From an uncultured Hyphomicrobiales bacterium (GTDB lineage: Bacteria; Pseudomonadota; Alphaproteobacteria; Rhizobiales; Beijerinckiaceae): a stretch of DNA of 64,000 nucleotides. The translations under genes and the position numbers were made by a program. The notes under the pieces were generated by a model. It did not search any database. It was not told where the DNA came from and saw only the letters and a program-made list of their open reading frames with translations. The DNA is taken from contig CAIOVE010000056.1 in NCBI GenBank assembly GCA_903861645.1, positions 1-64,000 of the forward strand, given 5' to 3'. This document shows positions 16,078 through 25,622 of the stretch, piece after piece. Position 1 is the first letter of the stretch. The number at the start of each line of letters is the position of its first letter.

Positions 16078-17199
16078 ATGTGGGCGAGCCGCGCGCAAAC
16101 GCGCATTTTCAACGACAACACATTCAAGCTCGGGCTGTTCGGCATGAACTGCTCCGGCGGCCTGAGCCTGACGCGCGCGCCCGAGCGCTGGGACGCGAGT
16201 TGGGAGCACAACGTCGCCGCGGCGCGGCTGGCGGACGAGGCCGGACTGGAATTCCTGCTGCCGATCGGTCGATGGCATGGCTACAAGGGCGAGACCGATA
16301 CGCAGGGCACGACGTTCGAGACCCTGACCTGGGCCTGCGGCCTGCTGGCCTCGACGCGCGAGATCACCACCTTCGGCACGCTGCATGTCGCCTTCATCAA
16401 CCCGGTTTTCGCGGCCAAGCAGATCGTCACCGCGGATCATATCGGGCGGGGACGTTTCGGCCTCAATGTCGTCTCGGGCTGGAATCCGCTGGAGTTCGGC
16501 AGCTTCGGCGCCGATCTGCGCGATCACGACGACCGCTACGCCTATTCGGGCGAGTGGCTGGAGGTCGCGCGCAAAATCTGGACGGAGACCGAACCCTTCG
16601 ATCACGACGGACGGTTTTTCAAGTTGAAGGGCGTGCTCGGCAAGCCCAAGCCCTGGTGGGGCAGCCACCCCATCATTGTCAGCGCCGGCAACTCGCCCAC
16701 GGGCCGCGCCTTCGCCGCCGCGAACGCCGACTGCCTGTTCACGACCATTCCCGATCTCGAAACCGTTGGTCCGAAGATCGCGGACTTCCGCGCCATGGCG
16801 ACCGATGGCCGTCGGCGCAACATGTTCGCGAGCGCGCATCTGATGGCGCGCCCGACGCGCAAGGAGGCGCTCGACTATCATCATTACATCGTGCACGAGA
16901 TGGGCGACTGGGAGGCCGCCGAATACGCCGCCAATCTGCGCGGCGACCGCATCGCGCCGCATCTGAAGGCCAACGCCAGCCTCAAGGAGCGGCTCATCTC
17001 GGGCGCGGGTTTCCCGGTGATCGGAAGCTACGACGACGTCGTCGACACGTTCGTCAAGCTGTCGGCGGCGGGCGTCGATGGCCTCGCTTGCGGCATGATC
17101 AATTACATCGACGACTTCAGGCACATCGCCGAGGGCATTCTGCCGCGCATGGAGCGCGCGGGATTGCGCCGGCCGAAACCGGTCGCCGCGGATCGCTGA
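16078..17199 (+). CDS. LLM-class flavin-dependent monooxygenase
   Basis: A 373-residue luciferase-like (bacterial alpha/beta-barrel) protein. Motifs resemble the alkanesulfonate/alkylsulfone and RutA-like groups: WDASWEHNVAAARLADEAGLEFLLPIG at the N-terminus, RFGLNVVSGWNPLEF for flavin-phosphate binding, HPIIVSAGNSPTGRAFAA, and C-terminal CGMINYIDDFRHIAEGILPRM. These enzymes use reduced FMN from a partner reductase and O2 to oxidise their substrates. Substrate is not assignable. The gene is convergent with an orphan solute-binding protein gene only seven bases away. Confidence 0.9.
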   Translation: MWASRAQTRIFNDNTFKLGLFGMNCSGGLSLTRAPERWDASWEHNVAAARLADEAGLEFLLPIGRWHGYKGETDTQGTTFETLTWACGLLASTREITTFGTLHVAFINPVFAAKQIVTADHIGRGRFGLNVVSGWNPLEFGSFGADLRDHDDRYAYSGEWLEVARKIWTETEPFDHDGRFFKLKGVLGKPKPWWGSHPIIVSAGNSPTGRAFAAANADCLFTTIPDLETVGPKIADFRAMATDGRRRNMFASAHLMARPTRKEALDYHHYIVHEMGDWEAAEYAANLRGDRIAPHLKANASLKERLISGAGFPVIGSYDDVVDTFVKLSAAGVDGLACGMINYIDDFRHIAEGILPRMERAGLRRPKPVAADR

Positions 17200-17206
17200 T
17201 CGGGGT

Positions 17207-18280
17207 CTAGCGGAACAGTTCGCGCCAGATCGTCTGCGAGCTTTCGGTCATGGCGTTGAGTTTCTCGGAGCCAACGAAATTTTCAACCGCGCCCGCGCGC
17301 GCCGGCACCACCGGCGCCAGCGTGTCGAGCGGCGGCACGTCGGCGCGAGCCGGGAAATATTCGGCCTTGGCGAAAATCTCCTGCCCTTCGCGCGACAGTA
17401 TGAAATCAGCCAGCAGCATCGCCGCGTTGGGATGGCGCGCGCCCTTCGGGATGATCATCGTGCCCGCAGTGCTCGGCGTGGGGTCGAGCAGGCGCGTGTT
17501 CACCGGCGCGCCCTTGGCGTGGCTGATCAGCGGATGGTGCGCGAATATCTGCAAGGCGATGGGGAATTCGCCCGCGATGACGCGATCGACCAGGGTGCGC
17601 GCGCTACCGGCGCCGAAGTTGACGATTTTCTGTGTCGCGAGTTTCGTCAGATAGGCGCGCGCCGCGTCCTCGCCGCGCGCGAGGCGCAGGTTGGTGATGA
17701 ACAGCGGCGTGCCCGAGGCCGTGCCGATGCGCCATGACATCTTGCCCGACCATTTGGGGTCGAGCAGTTCGTCATGGGTGCGCGGGGCCTGATCGTCCGG
17801 GACAAGCCGGGTGTTATAGGCGAGGCCGAAATAGGACACGCGCGTCGATGTCCACAAATCGCGCGGATCGAGATAGCGCGCCGGCAACTCCGCTTGCAGC
17901 GGCGTGCGATAGGGCGTGGCGAAACCACCGGCGACCGCGAGTTCGCCAACGCCCGTGCCCTCCACCACGTCGGCGACGACATTGCTGGCGCGCTCCTCCG
18001 CCGACAGCTTGGCGACAATGTCCTCGGTGTCGCCGCGCCAGTAGGTCAGCTTCAGAAAGGGATATTTGCGCATGAAGGCGTCGGCCATGGGGCGCATCGC
18101 CTGATTGACGATCATGGCCGTGTAGATGACGACCTGACCTTCTTTTTTGGCGCCCTCGATCAGGCGCTCCTGACGATCGGCGCCCGTGTAGGTCAGGATT
18201 TCCTGCGCGCGCGCGGGCAGGGCCGTCAGCAGGATCGCGCCCGCCAGAACGCCGCGCGCCAATAGGTCGAGCGCCTTCAT
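17207..18280 (-). CDS. Periplasmic extracellular solute-binding protein (ABC type), orphan
   Basis: A 357-residue protein with a signal peptide (residues 1-25, ARA cleavage motif before QEIL). The mature part has the FbpA/spermidine-type binding-protein layout: EGAKKEGQVVIYTAM, ...ERASNVVADVVEG, YNTRLVPDDQAPRTHDELLDPKWSGKM and a C-terminal HPNAAMLLADFILSREGQEIF. This would bind an anion, metal complex or small organic solute in the periplasm. No permease or ATPase gene is adjacent, so it is orphan in this window. It is about the same type as the protein encoded at 60364-61386. Confidence 0.88.
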   Translation of the reverse strand: MKALDLLARGVLAGAILLTALPARAQEILTYTGADRQERLIEGAKKEGQVVIYTAMIVNQAMRPMADAFMRKYPFLKLTYWRGDTEDIVAKLSAEERASNVVADVVEGTGVGELAVAGGFATPYRTPLQAELPARYLDPRDLWTSTRVSYFGLAYNTRLVPDDQAPRTHDELLDPKWSGKMSWRIGTASGTPLFITNLRLARGEDAARAYLTKLATQKIVNFGAGSARTLVDRVIAGEFPIALQIFAHHPLISHAKGAPVNTRLLDPTPSTAGTMIIPKGARHPNAAMLLADFILSREGQEIFAKAEYFPARADVPPLDTLAPVVPARAGAVENFVGSEKLNAMTESSQTIWRELFR

Positions 18281-18313
18281 CGTCGTTTCCTCCCGCGCTT
18301 TTCGCGCTGGTTG

Positions 18314-19042
18314 TTATCCGGTGGGTCCGAAGACCCGTTCAAACTCTCGCCGCATGACCGAATCCACCTCGGCCATCGTGACCGGCAATCCCAGATCGAC
18401 AAGGCTCGTCACGCCCAGATGCGCCTGCCCGATGCCACAGGGGACGATGCCGCCGAAATGCGACAGGTCGGGCTCGACGTTCAGCGAAACGCCATGAAAC
18501 GTCACCCAGCGGCGCACGCGCACGCCGATGGCGGCGATCTTGTCCTCGGCGGGCGAGCCATCGAGGCCGGGCGGCTTGTCGGGACGGGCGACCCAGACGC
18601 CGACGCGGCCCTCGCGTCGCTCGCCCTTCACGTTGAAGGCGGCGAGCGTGGCGATGATCCAGTCCTCCAGCGCGCAGACATAGGCGCGCACGTCCTGTTT
18701 GCGGCGGCGCAAGTCGATCATCGCGTAGGCCACGCGTTGGCCGGGGCCGTGATAGGTGTATTGGCCGCCGCGTCCGCTGCGAAACACCGGAAAGCGCGCG
18801 TCGACGAGGTCGGCGTCGTTGGCCGACGTGCCGGCCGTGTAAAGCGCGGGATGCTCCAGCAGCCAGACCTGCTCGCGCGCCTGCCCGGCGGCGATGGCCT
18901 CGGCGCGCGCCTCCATGGCGGCGACGGCCGTTTCGTAGTCGACAAAGCCGCGCGCGATCGTCCACTCCACCGGCGCGCCGGGCTGGGCTGGGAAAAGCGT
19001 GTGCGTCGGCGCCGGACAGGCGGGGCTTGAAGGCTCGCTCAT
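18314..19042 (-). CDS. lipB: Octanoyltransferase (LipB)
   Basis: A 242-residue Lip[13 protein letters not shown] at residues 91-102 is the signature loop, K168 sits in [19 protein letters not shown], and the catalytic Cys is C202 in VPCGIG. The enzyme moves octanoyl groups from acyl carrier protein to lipoyl domains of dehydrogenase E2 and glycine-cleavage H proteins in the cytosol, the first step of endogenous lipoylation. The N-terminus carries an extra Pro/Ser-rich stretch of about 20 residues. lipA is not in the window. It is the only cofactor gene between two unrelated loci. Confidence 0.95.
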   Translation of the reverse strand: MSEPSSPACPAPTHTLFPAQPGAPVEWTIARGFVDYETAVAAMEARAEAIAAGQAREQVWLLEHPALYTAGTSANDADLVDARFPVFRSGRGGQYTYHGPGQRVAYAMIDLRRRKQDVRAYVCALEDWIIATLAAFNVKGERREGRVGVWVARPDKPPGLDGSPAEDKIAAIGVRVRRWVTFHGVSLNVEPDLSHFGGIVPCGIGQAHLGVTSLVDLGLPVTMAEVDSVMRREFERVFGPTG

Positions 19043-19105
19043 GCGCCCGTTACAACCTTTTTGCCCGACGACGGCAAGCGGCTCCGGCTATTTGATCGCG
19101 TGGCG

Positions 19106-20938
19106 TCAGGTTTTCGCGACCTGCCAGCCAGAAGCCTCGGTCGAGATGCTCGCCCAGGTCGGCAGGTTGTTGTTGATGAGCCATTCGCCGACCTGTCCGC
19201 TGGCGCTGTTTTCCAGAAGCACGTCCGACGTTCCATTGCCATCGTAATCGGCCACGCCAGCGACATGCCAGCTCGCGGCCTCGGTCGAAAAGCCAACCCA
19301 TGAGGGCAGATTGTTGTTGATGAGCCAGGCGCCGATCTGTCCGGTCGACGGGTTCTCCAGCAACACGTCGGAGGTTCCGTTGCCATCGAAATCGCCGACG
19401 CCAGCGACGCGCCAGCCCGCGGCCTCGCTCGAGAAACCCACCCATGTCGGCAGATCGTTGTTGATGAGCCAGGCGCCGATCTGTCCCGTCGACGGGTTCT
19501 CCAGCAACACGTCCGACGCGCCGTCGCCATTGACGTCGCCGACGCCAGCCACGCGCCAACCAGCCGCAACGGTCGAAAAACCGGCCCATGCCTGAACGCC
19601 GCCGCTGTTGACCAGCCAGGTTCCAACCTGACCGGTGGCCGCGTTTTCGAGCAGGATGTCGGCCGTGCCGCTACCGTCGAAATCACCCGCGCCAATCACG
19701 TTCCAACCCGGCGCCTCCGCGCCGAAATATTGCCACGTCGCCCAGCTTGCCGCGCCATTATCCTTGATCAGGAACGAGCCGACTTGCCCCGTGCCCGCGT
19801 TTTCCAGCAGGACATCGCTGGATGCATCGCCGTTGAAATCGCCGGCGCCGACGACCCGCCATCCCGTCGCCTCGTACCAGAATGTCTGCCACGTGGGGAC
19901 GTTGTTGTGCATGAGCCACGCGCCAATGTAGCCGTTCGATGGATTTTCGAGCAGGACGTCGGCCATGCCGTCGCCATTGAAGTCCTTCGCGCCGGTCGCG
20001 CGCGACGCCAGACCGACCATGGTTCCGCCAGAGGAGTCGCCGCTTACGTTAAACTGGCTCGCCAGGTATGATCCCGCGATATTGAATGTTTCGAGCACGA
20101 CGTTCGAGGCGTTTTCCAGCGCGAATGACTCAACGCCGGCGGTCGTGGATAGCAGCGCGACATGTTCGCCCGCGGCATGACTTATCGATTGAAAATCGAT
20201 CGAGTTCCCTCGCGTGAAGTTTGAAAAAACGCTCGATGCGCCGAAGGCGACGCCACCTGTCAGCACCAGACGCGCGCCTGTCGTCCAGACGATTTGTCCC
20301 GTCAGGGAAAGGGTGGCGCCAACGTTCTGGTTGGCGATCGTCGAGGTTGCGCCGGCGCCGAGTTGAATGGTGTTGCCCAGCGTGACCAGTACCGGCGTCC
20401 GGGGGCCGGGGCCGGAAAACCGCGTGCCGCCGTTCGCCGCGAGTTGCCCGCCATTCAGCGTCACGACAGCGCTTCCCAGCGACTGGTCGCCCGTGCAAAG
20501 CACCGATCCGCCAGCGGCGATGACGCAGGAGCCGACGACATTGACCGGTTGAAGGTTGACCGCGCCCGCCTTCACCGTCAGCGCGCCGGCGATCGTCAGC
20601 TTGCCAACCTGCGTGCTGCCAAAAAAATCGAATGTAGAATCCTCCAGAACCGTCGCCTGCGCGGAATCCAGCGTCAACGAGTTAATGGCGAACACGCCAT
20701 CGACGTGGCTCACATACGCGCCCGCGCCCATCGCGTTGACGATCACGTCGCTGCTTGACGTGGGCGAAACGGCGCCAGTCCATTGCGACGATGAACTCCA
20801 AGATCCGCTGGTCGCCGTCGCCCAATAAAGCGGGGTCGACGTCGCGAGCGACATGCTCGACGCGTCGTCAATTTCCGAAACCGTTGAAACGGAGTCGACC
20901 GCGCCCAACGGCGCGTTGCTTGTGGTCCTGAAATTCAT
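19106..20938 (-). CDS. FG-GAP/VCBS repeat protein with beta-rich N-terminal region
   Basis: A 610-residue protein. Residues 1-318 are Ser/Thr/Gly/Val-rich and look like a parallel beta-type passenger region (repeated GGxxxxxG and VxxxxG patterns). Residues 319-610 hold six tandem repeats of 47-52 residues; each starts D-F/V/Y-N/D-G-D/N/S-G-x-x-D-V-L-L-E-N, a calcium-binding FG-GAP/VCBS-like loop, and ends GWRVAGVGD. Repeats 4-6 are the most alike. No classical signal peptide is visible and there are no RTX nonapeptides, so the export route is unclear. It is probably surface-exposed or secreted; an adhesin or structural role is inferred. Confidence 0.8.
   Translation of the reverse strand: MNFRTTSNAPLGAVDSVSTVSEIDDASSMSLATSTPLYWATATSGSWSSSSQWTGAVSPTSSSDVIVNAMGAGAYVSHVDGVFAINSLTLDSAQATVLEDSTFDFFGSTQVGKLTIAGALTVKAGAVNLQPVNVVGSCVIAAGGSVLCTGDQSLGSAVVTLNGGQLAANGGTRFSGPGPRTPVLVTLGNTIQLGAGATSTIANQNVGATLSLTGQIVWTTGARLVLTGGVAFGASSVFSNFTRGNSIDFQSISHAAGEHVALLSTTAGVESFALENASNVVLETFNIAGSYLASQFNVSGDSSGGTMVGLASRATGAKDFNGDGMADVLLENPSNGYIGAWLMHNNVPTWQTFWYEATGWRVVGAGDFNGDASSDVLLENAGTGQVGSFLIKDNGAASWATWQYFGAEAPGWNVIGAGDFDGSGTADILLENAATGQVGTWLVNSGGVQAWAGFSTVAAGWRVAGVGDVNGDGASDVLLENPSTGQIGAWLINNDLPTWVGFSSEAAGWRVAGVGDFDGNGTSDVLLENPSTGQIGAWLINNNLPSWVGFSTEAASWHVAGVADYDGNGTSDVLLENSASGQVGEWLINNNLPTWASISTEASGWQVAKT
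19109..19984 (-). repeat. Tandem coding repeats, about 147 bases each (six units)
   Basis: Six consecutive units of 48, 52, 49, 48, 48 and 47 codons encode the FG-GAP-like repeats. Units 4 to 6 share long stretches also at nucleotide level (for example the segment encoding TGQIGAWLIN), consistent with relatively recent duplication within the gene. Confidence 0.85.
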
Positions 20939-21206
20939 GGTTGTTTCCCAAATCGAGAGGATACGAATTCAGAAACAGCAGGGCGGCAAGCATTCGGGAA
21001 CCAATATTGAAGCTTCAAGCCTAGCAAATGCCGCGCGCGAGGCAAGCGGGCGCCGCGACGACCGCCTCCGTCGACCCCGTCCCACGGCGTCCGACCTCCC
21101 GCCGCGCTTGCCAATCGAACCGAGTAACGGCAATGTCCGCCCGGTAAAGGCGTTCCGCGTTTGATGCCGGAGTATTCTCTGGTCTGGCAACGGGACAGGG
21201 GAAGTT

Positions 21207-21923
21207 GTGATGATGCGTTCAAACAGTGCGTTTTGCCCCGTCGGCTCCACGATCGATGGCGGCGCCTTGTCGCGCGGCGCCGACATGACCAGCCGCCGGG
21301 CTTTTCTTGTTGGCGGCGCCGTCGGTCTTGGCGCGCTCGGGCTGACGGGTTGCGCCACCACGGATGGCATGAGCCTCGCCGAGGCGGAAAAGCTTTATGG
21401 GCCCGTGCCCGACAAGAAAATTCCGATTCCGGCCACCGACATCAGCAAGCTTGATCCAAAATATTACCGTCGCACGGTGCGCCACGACAGCAAGGAAGCG
21501 CCGGGCACGATCATCGTCGACCCCAAGAATTACTATGTCTACCGGCTCGAGGGCGATGGAAACGCCACCCGCTACGGCGCCAATGTCGGCCGCGAGGGGT
21601 TCCTGTGGAGCGGCGACGCCTATGTCGGCCGCAAGGCGGAATGGCCCGTCTGGACGCCGCCGCCCGAGATGATCAAGCGCCAGCCGGAGGCGGCCAAATA
21701 CGCGCGGGGCATGCCCGGCGGACTGGAAAACCCGCTCGGCGCGCGCACGCTCTATCTCTATCAGAACGGCAAATACACGCTGTACACGATCTACAGCACC
21801 AGCGATCCCGAGACGATCGGCACCAACCTGACGAGCGGCTGCACCGGCCTGCTCACGCAGGACATGATCGATCTCCATTCGCGGACGCCAGTTGGCACGA
21901 AGGTGATCGTGCTGCCGGCCTGA
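21207..21923 (+). CDS. L,D-transpeptidase (YkuD) lipoprotein
   Basis: A 238-residue protein from a GTG at 21207 (or the ATG three bases on), which follows AGGGGA; an internal ATG at 21285 would start exactly at MTSRRAFLVGG but lacks a good site. That segment is a Tat-like signal (SRRAFL) ending in the lipobox LTGC. The YkuD domain follows, with the active-site Cys at about residue 212 in TNLTSGCTGLL. Such enzymes form 3-3 cross-links in peptidoglycan or attach proteins to it in the periplasm. It is monocistronic; a second, larger L,D-transpeptidase occurs at 51265. Confidence 0.88.
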   Translation: MMMRSNSAFCPVGSTIDGGALSRGADMTSRRAFLVGGAVGLGALGLTGCATTDGMSLAEAEKLYGPVPDKKIPIPATDISKLDPKYYRRTVRHDSKEAPGTIIVDPKNYYVYRLEGDGNATRYGANVGREGFLWSGDAYVGRKAEWPVWTPPPEMIKRQPEAAKYARGMPGGLENPLGARTLYLYQNGKYTLYTIYSTSDPETIGTNLTSGCTGLLTQDMIDLHSRTPVGTKVIVLPA

Positions 21924-21972
21924 CCCGCGCCTGAATGGCGGGGCGACAACCCCGCCGAGGGCGATTGAAAGC

Positions 21973-22046
21973 TGGAGCGGGTGAAGGGAATCGAACCCTC
22001 GTATTCAGCTTGGAAGGCTGCTGCTCTACCATTGAGCTACACCCGC
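21973..22046 (-). tRNA. tRNA-Gly (anticodon TCC)
   Basis: The 74-base minus-strand sequence starts GCGGGTG, pairs with CACCCGC and ends with U and an encoded CCA. The anticodon loop is CTTCCAA, giving TCC. D-arm GCTCAATGGTAGAGC and T-arm with GGTTCGATTCC are normal. It lies between the L,D-transpeptidase and ilvD. Confidence 0.95.
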
Positions 22047-22117
22047 GTCGGCGCGAGATATGCCAAGACCCGCGCCGGAATGCAATGGCGTCCGGCGCGG
22101 CTTTCGCGCTTCCCCGG

Positions 22118-23962
22118 TCAGTCCTTGACCACGCGCACGGCGCCGCGCGCGGCGCTGGTCGTCATGGCGGCGTAGGCGCGCAGCGCCGTCGAGACCTTGC
22201 GCTTGCGCGGATGGGCGGGGCGGTAGGCGTCCTTGCCGCGCGCCTCCATCGCCTTGCGCCGCGCGGCCAGCACGTCGTCGGCGACGGCGAGGCGGATGCC
22301 GCGCTCGGGGATGTTGATCTCGACGAGGTCGCCATCCTCCACCAGCGCGATCAGGCCACCTTCGGCGGCTTCCGGCGAGACGTGGCCAATCGACAGGCCC
22401 GAGGTGCCGCCGGAGAAGCGGCCGTCGGTGATCAGCGCGCAGGCCTTGCCGAGGCCGCGAGACTTTATGTAGCTCGTCGGGTAGAGCATTTCCTGCATGC
22501 CCGGACCGCCGCGCGGCCCCTCGTAGCGGATCACCACGACGTCGCCGGCCTTGACCTTGTTGCCTAGAATGCCCTCGACCGCCGCGTCCTGGCTCTCGAA
22601 GACCTTGGCGGGGCCGGTGAATTTCAGGATGCTCTCGTCGACGCCGGCCGTCTTCACGATGCAGCCGTCGAGCGCCAGGTTGCCGGAAAGCACCGCGAGG
22701 CCGCCGTCGCGCGAATAGGCGTGGTCGAGATCCCGGATGCAGCCGGTCGCGCGGTCGTCGTCGACCTCGTCCCAGCGGCGGTTCTGGCTGAAGGCCTCCG
22801 TCGTCGGAACGCCGCCGGGCGCCGCGCTGTAGAACTTGCGCACGTCCTCGTCCTTCGTGCGCGCGATGTCCCAGCGCTCGAGCGCCGCGGCGAGGGTCGG
22901 CGCGTGAACGGTCGGCAAATCCGTGTGGATCAGCCCGGCGCGGTCGAGTTCGCCGAGGATGCCCATGAGTCCGCCGGCGCGATGCACGTCCTCCATGTGG
23001 ACGTTGGCGACCGAGGGCGCGACCTTGCACAGCACCGGCACGCGCCGCGACAGGCGGTCGATGTCGGTCATGGTGAAGGGCACCTCGCCCTCGTGGGCGG
23101 CGGCGAGAAGATGCAGCACGGTGTTCGTCGAGCCGCCCATGGAGATGTCGAGCGTCATGGCGTTCTCGAAGGCCCTGAAGCTCGCGATATTGCGGGGCAG
23201 GGCGGACTCGTCGTTGCCTTCGTAATAGCGCTTGGCGAGTTCGACCGCACGGCGGCCCGCCTCGAGGAAAAGTTCCTTGCGGTCGGCGTGGGTCGCCAGC
23301 ACGGAGCCGTTGCCGGGCAAGGCGAGGCCGAGCGCTTCCGTCAGGCAGTTCATGGAATTGGCGGTGAACATGCCCGAGCAGGAGCCGCAGGTCGGGCAGG
23401 CCGAACGCTCGATGATCTTGACGTCCTCGTCGGAGACATTGTCGTCGGCGGCGGCGACCATGGCGTCGATGAGGTCGAGCTTCTGGGTCTTGCCGTTGAG
23501 GATGACCTTGCCGGCCTCCATCGGACCGCCCGAGACGAAGACGGTGGGAATGTTGAGGCGCAGGGCCGCCATCAACATGCCGGGCGTGATCTTGTCGCAG
23601 TTGGAGATGCACACCAGCGCGTCGGCGCAGTGGGCGTTGACCATGTATTCGACGCTATCGGCGATGATCTCGCGCGAGGGCAGGCTGTAGAGCATGCCGT
23701 CGTGGCCCATGGCGATGCCGTCGTCGACCGCGATGGTGTTGAATTCCTTGGCGACGCCGCCGACCTTCTCGATCTCGCGGGCGACCATCTGGCCGAGATC
23801 CTTCAGGTGCACGTGACCGGGCACGAATTGCGTGAACGAGTTGGCGATGGCGATGATCGGCTTGCCGAAGTCGCCGTCCTTCATGCCGGTGGCGCGCCAC
23901 AGGCCGCGCGCGCCCGCCATGTTGCGGCCGTGGGTGGTGGTGCGTGAACGGTAGGCTGGCAT
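22118..23962 (-). CDS. ilvD: Dihydroxy-acid dehydratase
   Basis: The start at 23962 ([19 protein letters not shown]) gives 614 residues, the usual size. Iron-sulfur cysteines are in [12 protein letters not shown] and [39 protein letters not shown] near the C-terminus is the other family signature. It dehydrates 2,3-dihydroxy-3-methylbutanoate and its isoleucine-pathway homologue to 2-oxo acids, the third step of valine/isoleucine synthesis, and is cytosolic and oxygen-sensitive. The upstream extension of the frame by 17 codons is not supported by any similarity. Confidence 0.97.
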   Translation of the reverse strand: MPAYRSRTTTHGRNMAGARGLWRATGMKDGDFGKPIIAIANSFTQFVPGHVHLKDLGQMVAREIEKVGGVAKEFNTIAVDDGIAMGHDGMLYSLPSREIIADSVEYMVNAHCADALVCISNCDKITPGMLMAALRLNIPTVFVSGGPMEAGKVILNGKTQKLDLIDAMVAAADDNVSDEDVKIIERSACPTCGSCSGMFTANSMNCLTEALGLALPGNGSVLATHADRKELFLEAGRRAVELAKRYYEGNDESALPRNIASFRAFENAMTLDISMGGSTNTVLHLLAAAHEGEVPFTMTDIDRLSRRVPVLCKVAPSVANVHMEDVHRAGGLMGILGELDRAGLIHTDLPTVHAPTLAAALERWDIARTKDEDVRKFYSAAPGGVPTTEAFSQNRRWDEVDDDRATGCIRDLDHAYSRDGGLAVLSGNLALDGCIVKTAGVDESILKFTGPAKVFESQDAAVEGILGNKVKAGDVVVIRYEGPRGGPGMQEMLYPTSYIKSRGLGKACALITDGRFSGGTSGLSIGHVSPEAAEGGLIALVEDGDLVEINIPERGIRLAVADDVLAARRKAMEARGKDAYRPAHPRKRKVSTALRAYAAMTTSAARGAVRVVKD

Positions 23963-24280
23963 GGTCTCAATCCCCGTCGCGAATGGCTGAAAACACAAGA
24001 CGTCGCACGCCATTACCGCGGGCGCGGGTTTCGCGCCAGTGCGGCGCGCGTCGAATGGCCGGGGTTAAGGATGTCTTGCGTCGCGCGCGAGGCGGGCTGT
24101 GCCGAGGCGGGAAAGCTGGACCGTAACCGGGACGGAACGTGCACGAATCAGCGGAAGCGCGCCAAACACGGTTTGTTCGCCATCAAACCGGACATGGCCG
24201 CGCGACACGCGCGCGGAAGCGGGAAGCCGATTGAATTGGGCGTGGGGCAGGGAGACCGCGGGGGGCCGCGAAGGCGGCGG

Positions 24281-24320
24281 TCAAAATAAAAACCGGCGCG
24301 ACCCGCTGGGGTCGCGCCGG
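24281..24320 (-). terminator. Intrinsic terminator of glnII
   Basis: CCGGCGCGACC at 24293-24303 pairs with GGTCGCGCCGG at 24310-24320, an 11-base perfect stem. On the minus strand it is followed by TTTTTATTTT. It starts 11 bases after the glnII stop. Confidence 0.92.
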
Positions 24321-24331
24321 ATGGTTATGGA

Positions 24332-25366
24332 TCAGGCCGCCGCCTTGCCGCTGGTCGGCACTTCCGAGATCGTCTTCAGGATCTGCGAGGCGATGGCGTA
24401 GGGGTCGCCCTGGGAGTTCGGGCGGCGGTCCTCGAGATAGCCCTTGTAATCATTCTTGACGAACGAGTGCGGCACGCGGATCGACGCGCCGCGATCGGCC
24501 ACGCCATAGCTGAACTTGTTCCACGGCGCCGTTTCGTGCTTGCCGGTCAAACGCTTGTCGTTGTCCGGGCCGTAGACGTCGATGTGTTCCTTCCAGTTCT
24601 TGCCGAAGGCCGCCATGAGGGCCTCGAAATAGGCCTTGCCGCCGACGTCGCGCATATACGAGGTCGAGAAGTTGGCGTGCATGCCCGAGCCGTTCCAGTC
24701 CGTGTCGCCGAGCGGCTTGCAGTGGAACTCGATGTCGACGCCGTACTTTTCAGTCAGGCGAAGGAGCAGATAGCGGGCCATCCACATTTCGTCGGCGGCC
24801 TTTTTGGAGCCCTTGCCGAAAATCTGGAATTCCCACTGGCCCTTGGCCACTTCGGCGTTGATGCCCTCGTGGTTGATGCCGGCGGCGAGGCAGATGTCGA
24901 GATGCTCCTCCACGATCTGGCGGGCGACGTCGCCGACGTTCTTGTAGCCGACGCCGGTGTAGTAGGGGCCTTGCGGGGCGGGGTAGCCAGCCTCGGGGAA
25001 GCCGAGCGGGCGGCCATCCTGATAGAAGAAGTATTCCTGCTCGAAGCCGAACCATGCGCCGGAATCATCGAGAATGGTCGCGCGCTTGTTCGAGGCGTGC
25101 GGCGTGACGCCATCGGGCATCATGACTTCGCACATGACCAGCACGCCATTGGTGCGCTCGCTATCGGGATAGCACGCGACGGGCTTGAGCACGCAATCGG
25201 AGCTGTGACCCTCGGCCTGCATGGTCGAGCTGCCGTCGAACCCCCAGAGCGGAAGCTGCTCCAGTGTCGGGAAGCTGTCGAAATCCTTGATCTGGGTCTT
25301 GCCGCGCAGGTTTGGCACCGGCGTGTAGCCATCCAGCCAGATATATTCGAGTTTATACTTAGTCAT
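24332..25366 (-). CDS. glnII: Glutamine synthetase type II (GlnII)
   Basis: A 344-residue enzyme, far shorter than type I GlnA (about 470), with the N-terminal YKLEYIWLDGYTPVPNLRGKT beta-grasp segment and the WGFDGSSTMQAEGHSSDC motif of eukaryote-like GSII. Catalytic motifs include NHEGINAEVAKGQWEFQ-type (AGINHEGINAEV) and DTDWNGSGMHANFST. It forms glutamine from glutamate, ammonia and ATP in the cytosol. Rhizobia use this isozyme under nitrogen limitation, driven by sigma-54/NtrC; a matching promoter lies 76-90 bases upstream. Lacks the adenylylated Tyr region of type I enzymes. Glutaminase is encoded just upstream on the same strand. Confidence 0.96.
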   Translation of the reverse strand: MTKYKLEYIWLDGYTPVPNLRGKTQIKDFDSFPTLEQLPLWGFDGSSTMQAEGHSSDCVLKPVACYPDSERTNGVLVMCEVMMPDGVTPHASNKRATILDDSGAWFGFEQEYFFYQDGRPLGFPEAGYPAPQGPYYTGVGYKNVGDVARQIVEEHLDICLAAGINHEGINAEVAKGQWEFQIFGKGSKKAADEMWMARYLLLRLTEKYGVDIEFHCKPLGDTDWNGSGMHANFSTSYMRDVGGKAYFEALMAAFGKNWKEHIDVYGPDNDKRLTGKHETAPWNKFSYGVADRGASIRVPHSFVKNDYKGYLEDRRPNSQGDPYAIASQILKTISEVPTSGKAAA

Positions 25367-25441
25367 GGATATCCTCTCACAGTGTCACCGAGTGCCGGGC
25401 GGGCCCCCGAAATCGCGCCGCCACGAAGCCAATTTGGTTTT

Positions 25442-25456
25442 GCATTTGTCGTGCCA
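25442..25456 (-). promoter_or_regulatory. Sigma-54 (-24/-12) promoter of glnII
   Basis: The minus strand reads TGGCACGACAAATGC, matching the consensus TGGCAC-N5-TTGC in all -24 positions and three of four -12 positions, with exact spacing. Transcription would start near 25430, leaving a leader of about 65 bases. A GGCGCG-N6-CGCGCC dyad at 25464-25481 lies just upstream; it does not closely match an NtrC box. Confidence 0.8.
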
Positions 25457-25622
25457 ATTCGCGGGCGCGTGGAATCGCGCCGCTTACGCCGTGGCCTTGT
25501 CCGACATGTCATAAAAATAATCAATTTGCTTATATAATAGGCATTTAGGTCATGGCGTCAGCATGGCTGCCCCAAAACGGCGCTCCGCCCATGTCCGCGG
25601 CGCCTTGATCGCGAGCGGGCGT

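Noticed and set aside
19109-19984. Possible CRISPR-like regular repeats
   Set aside because: The periodicity is that of coding FG-GAP units of about 147 bases, with no short conserved repeat and unique spacers.
21937-21956. GGCGGGG/CCCCGCC hairpin after the L,D-transpeptidase gene
   Set aside because: No T-run in either direction, so I did not call it a terminator.
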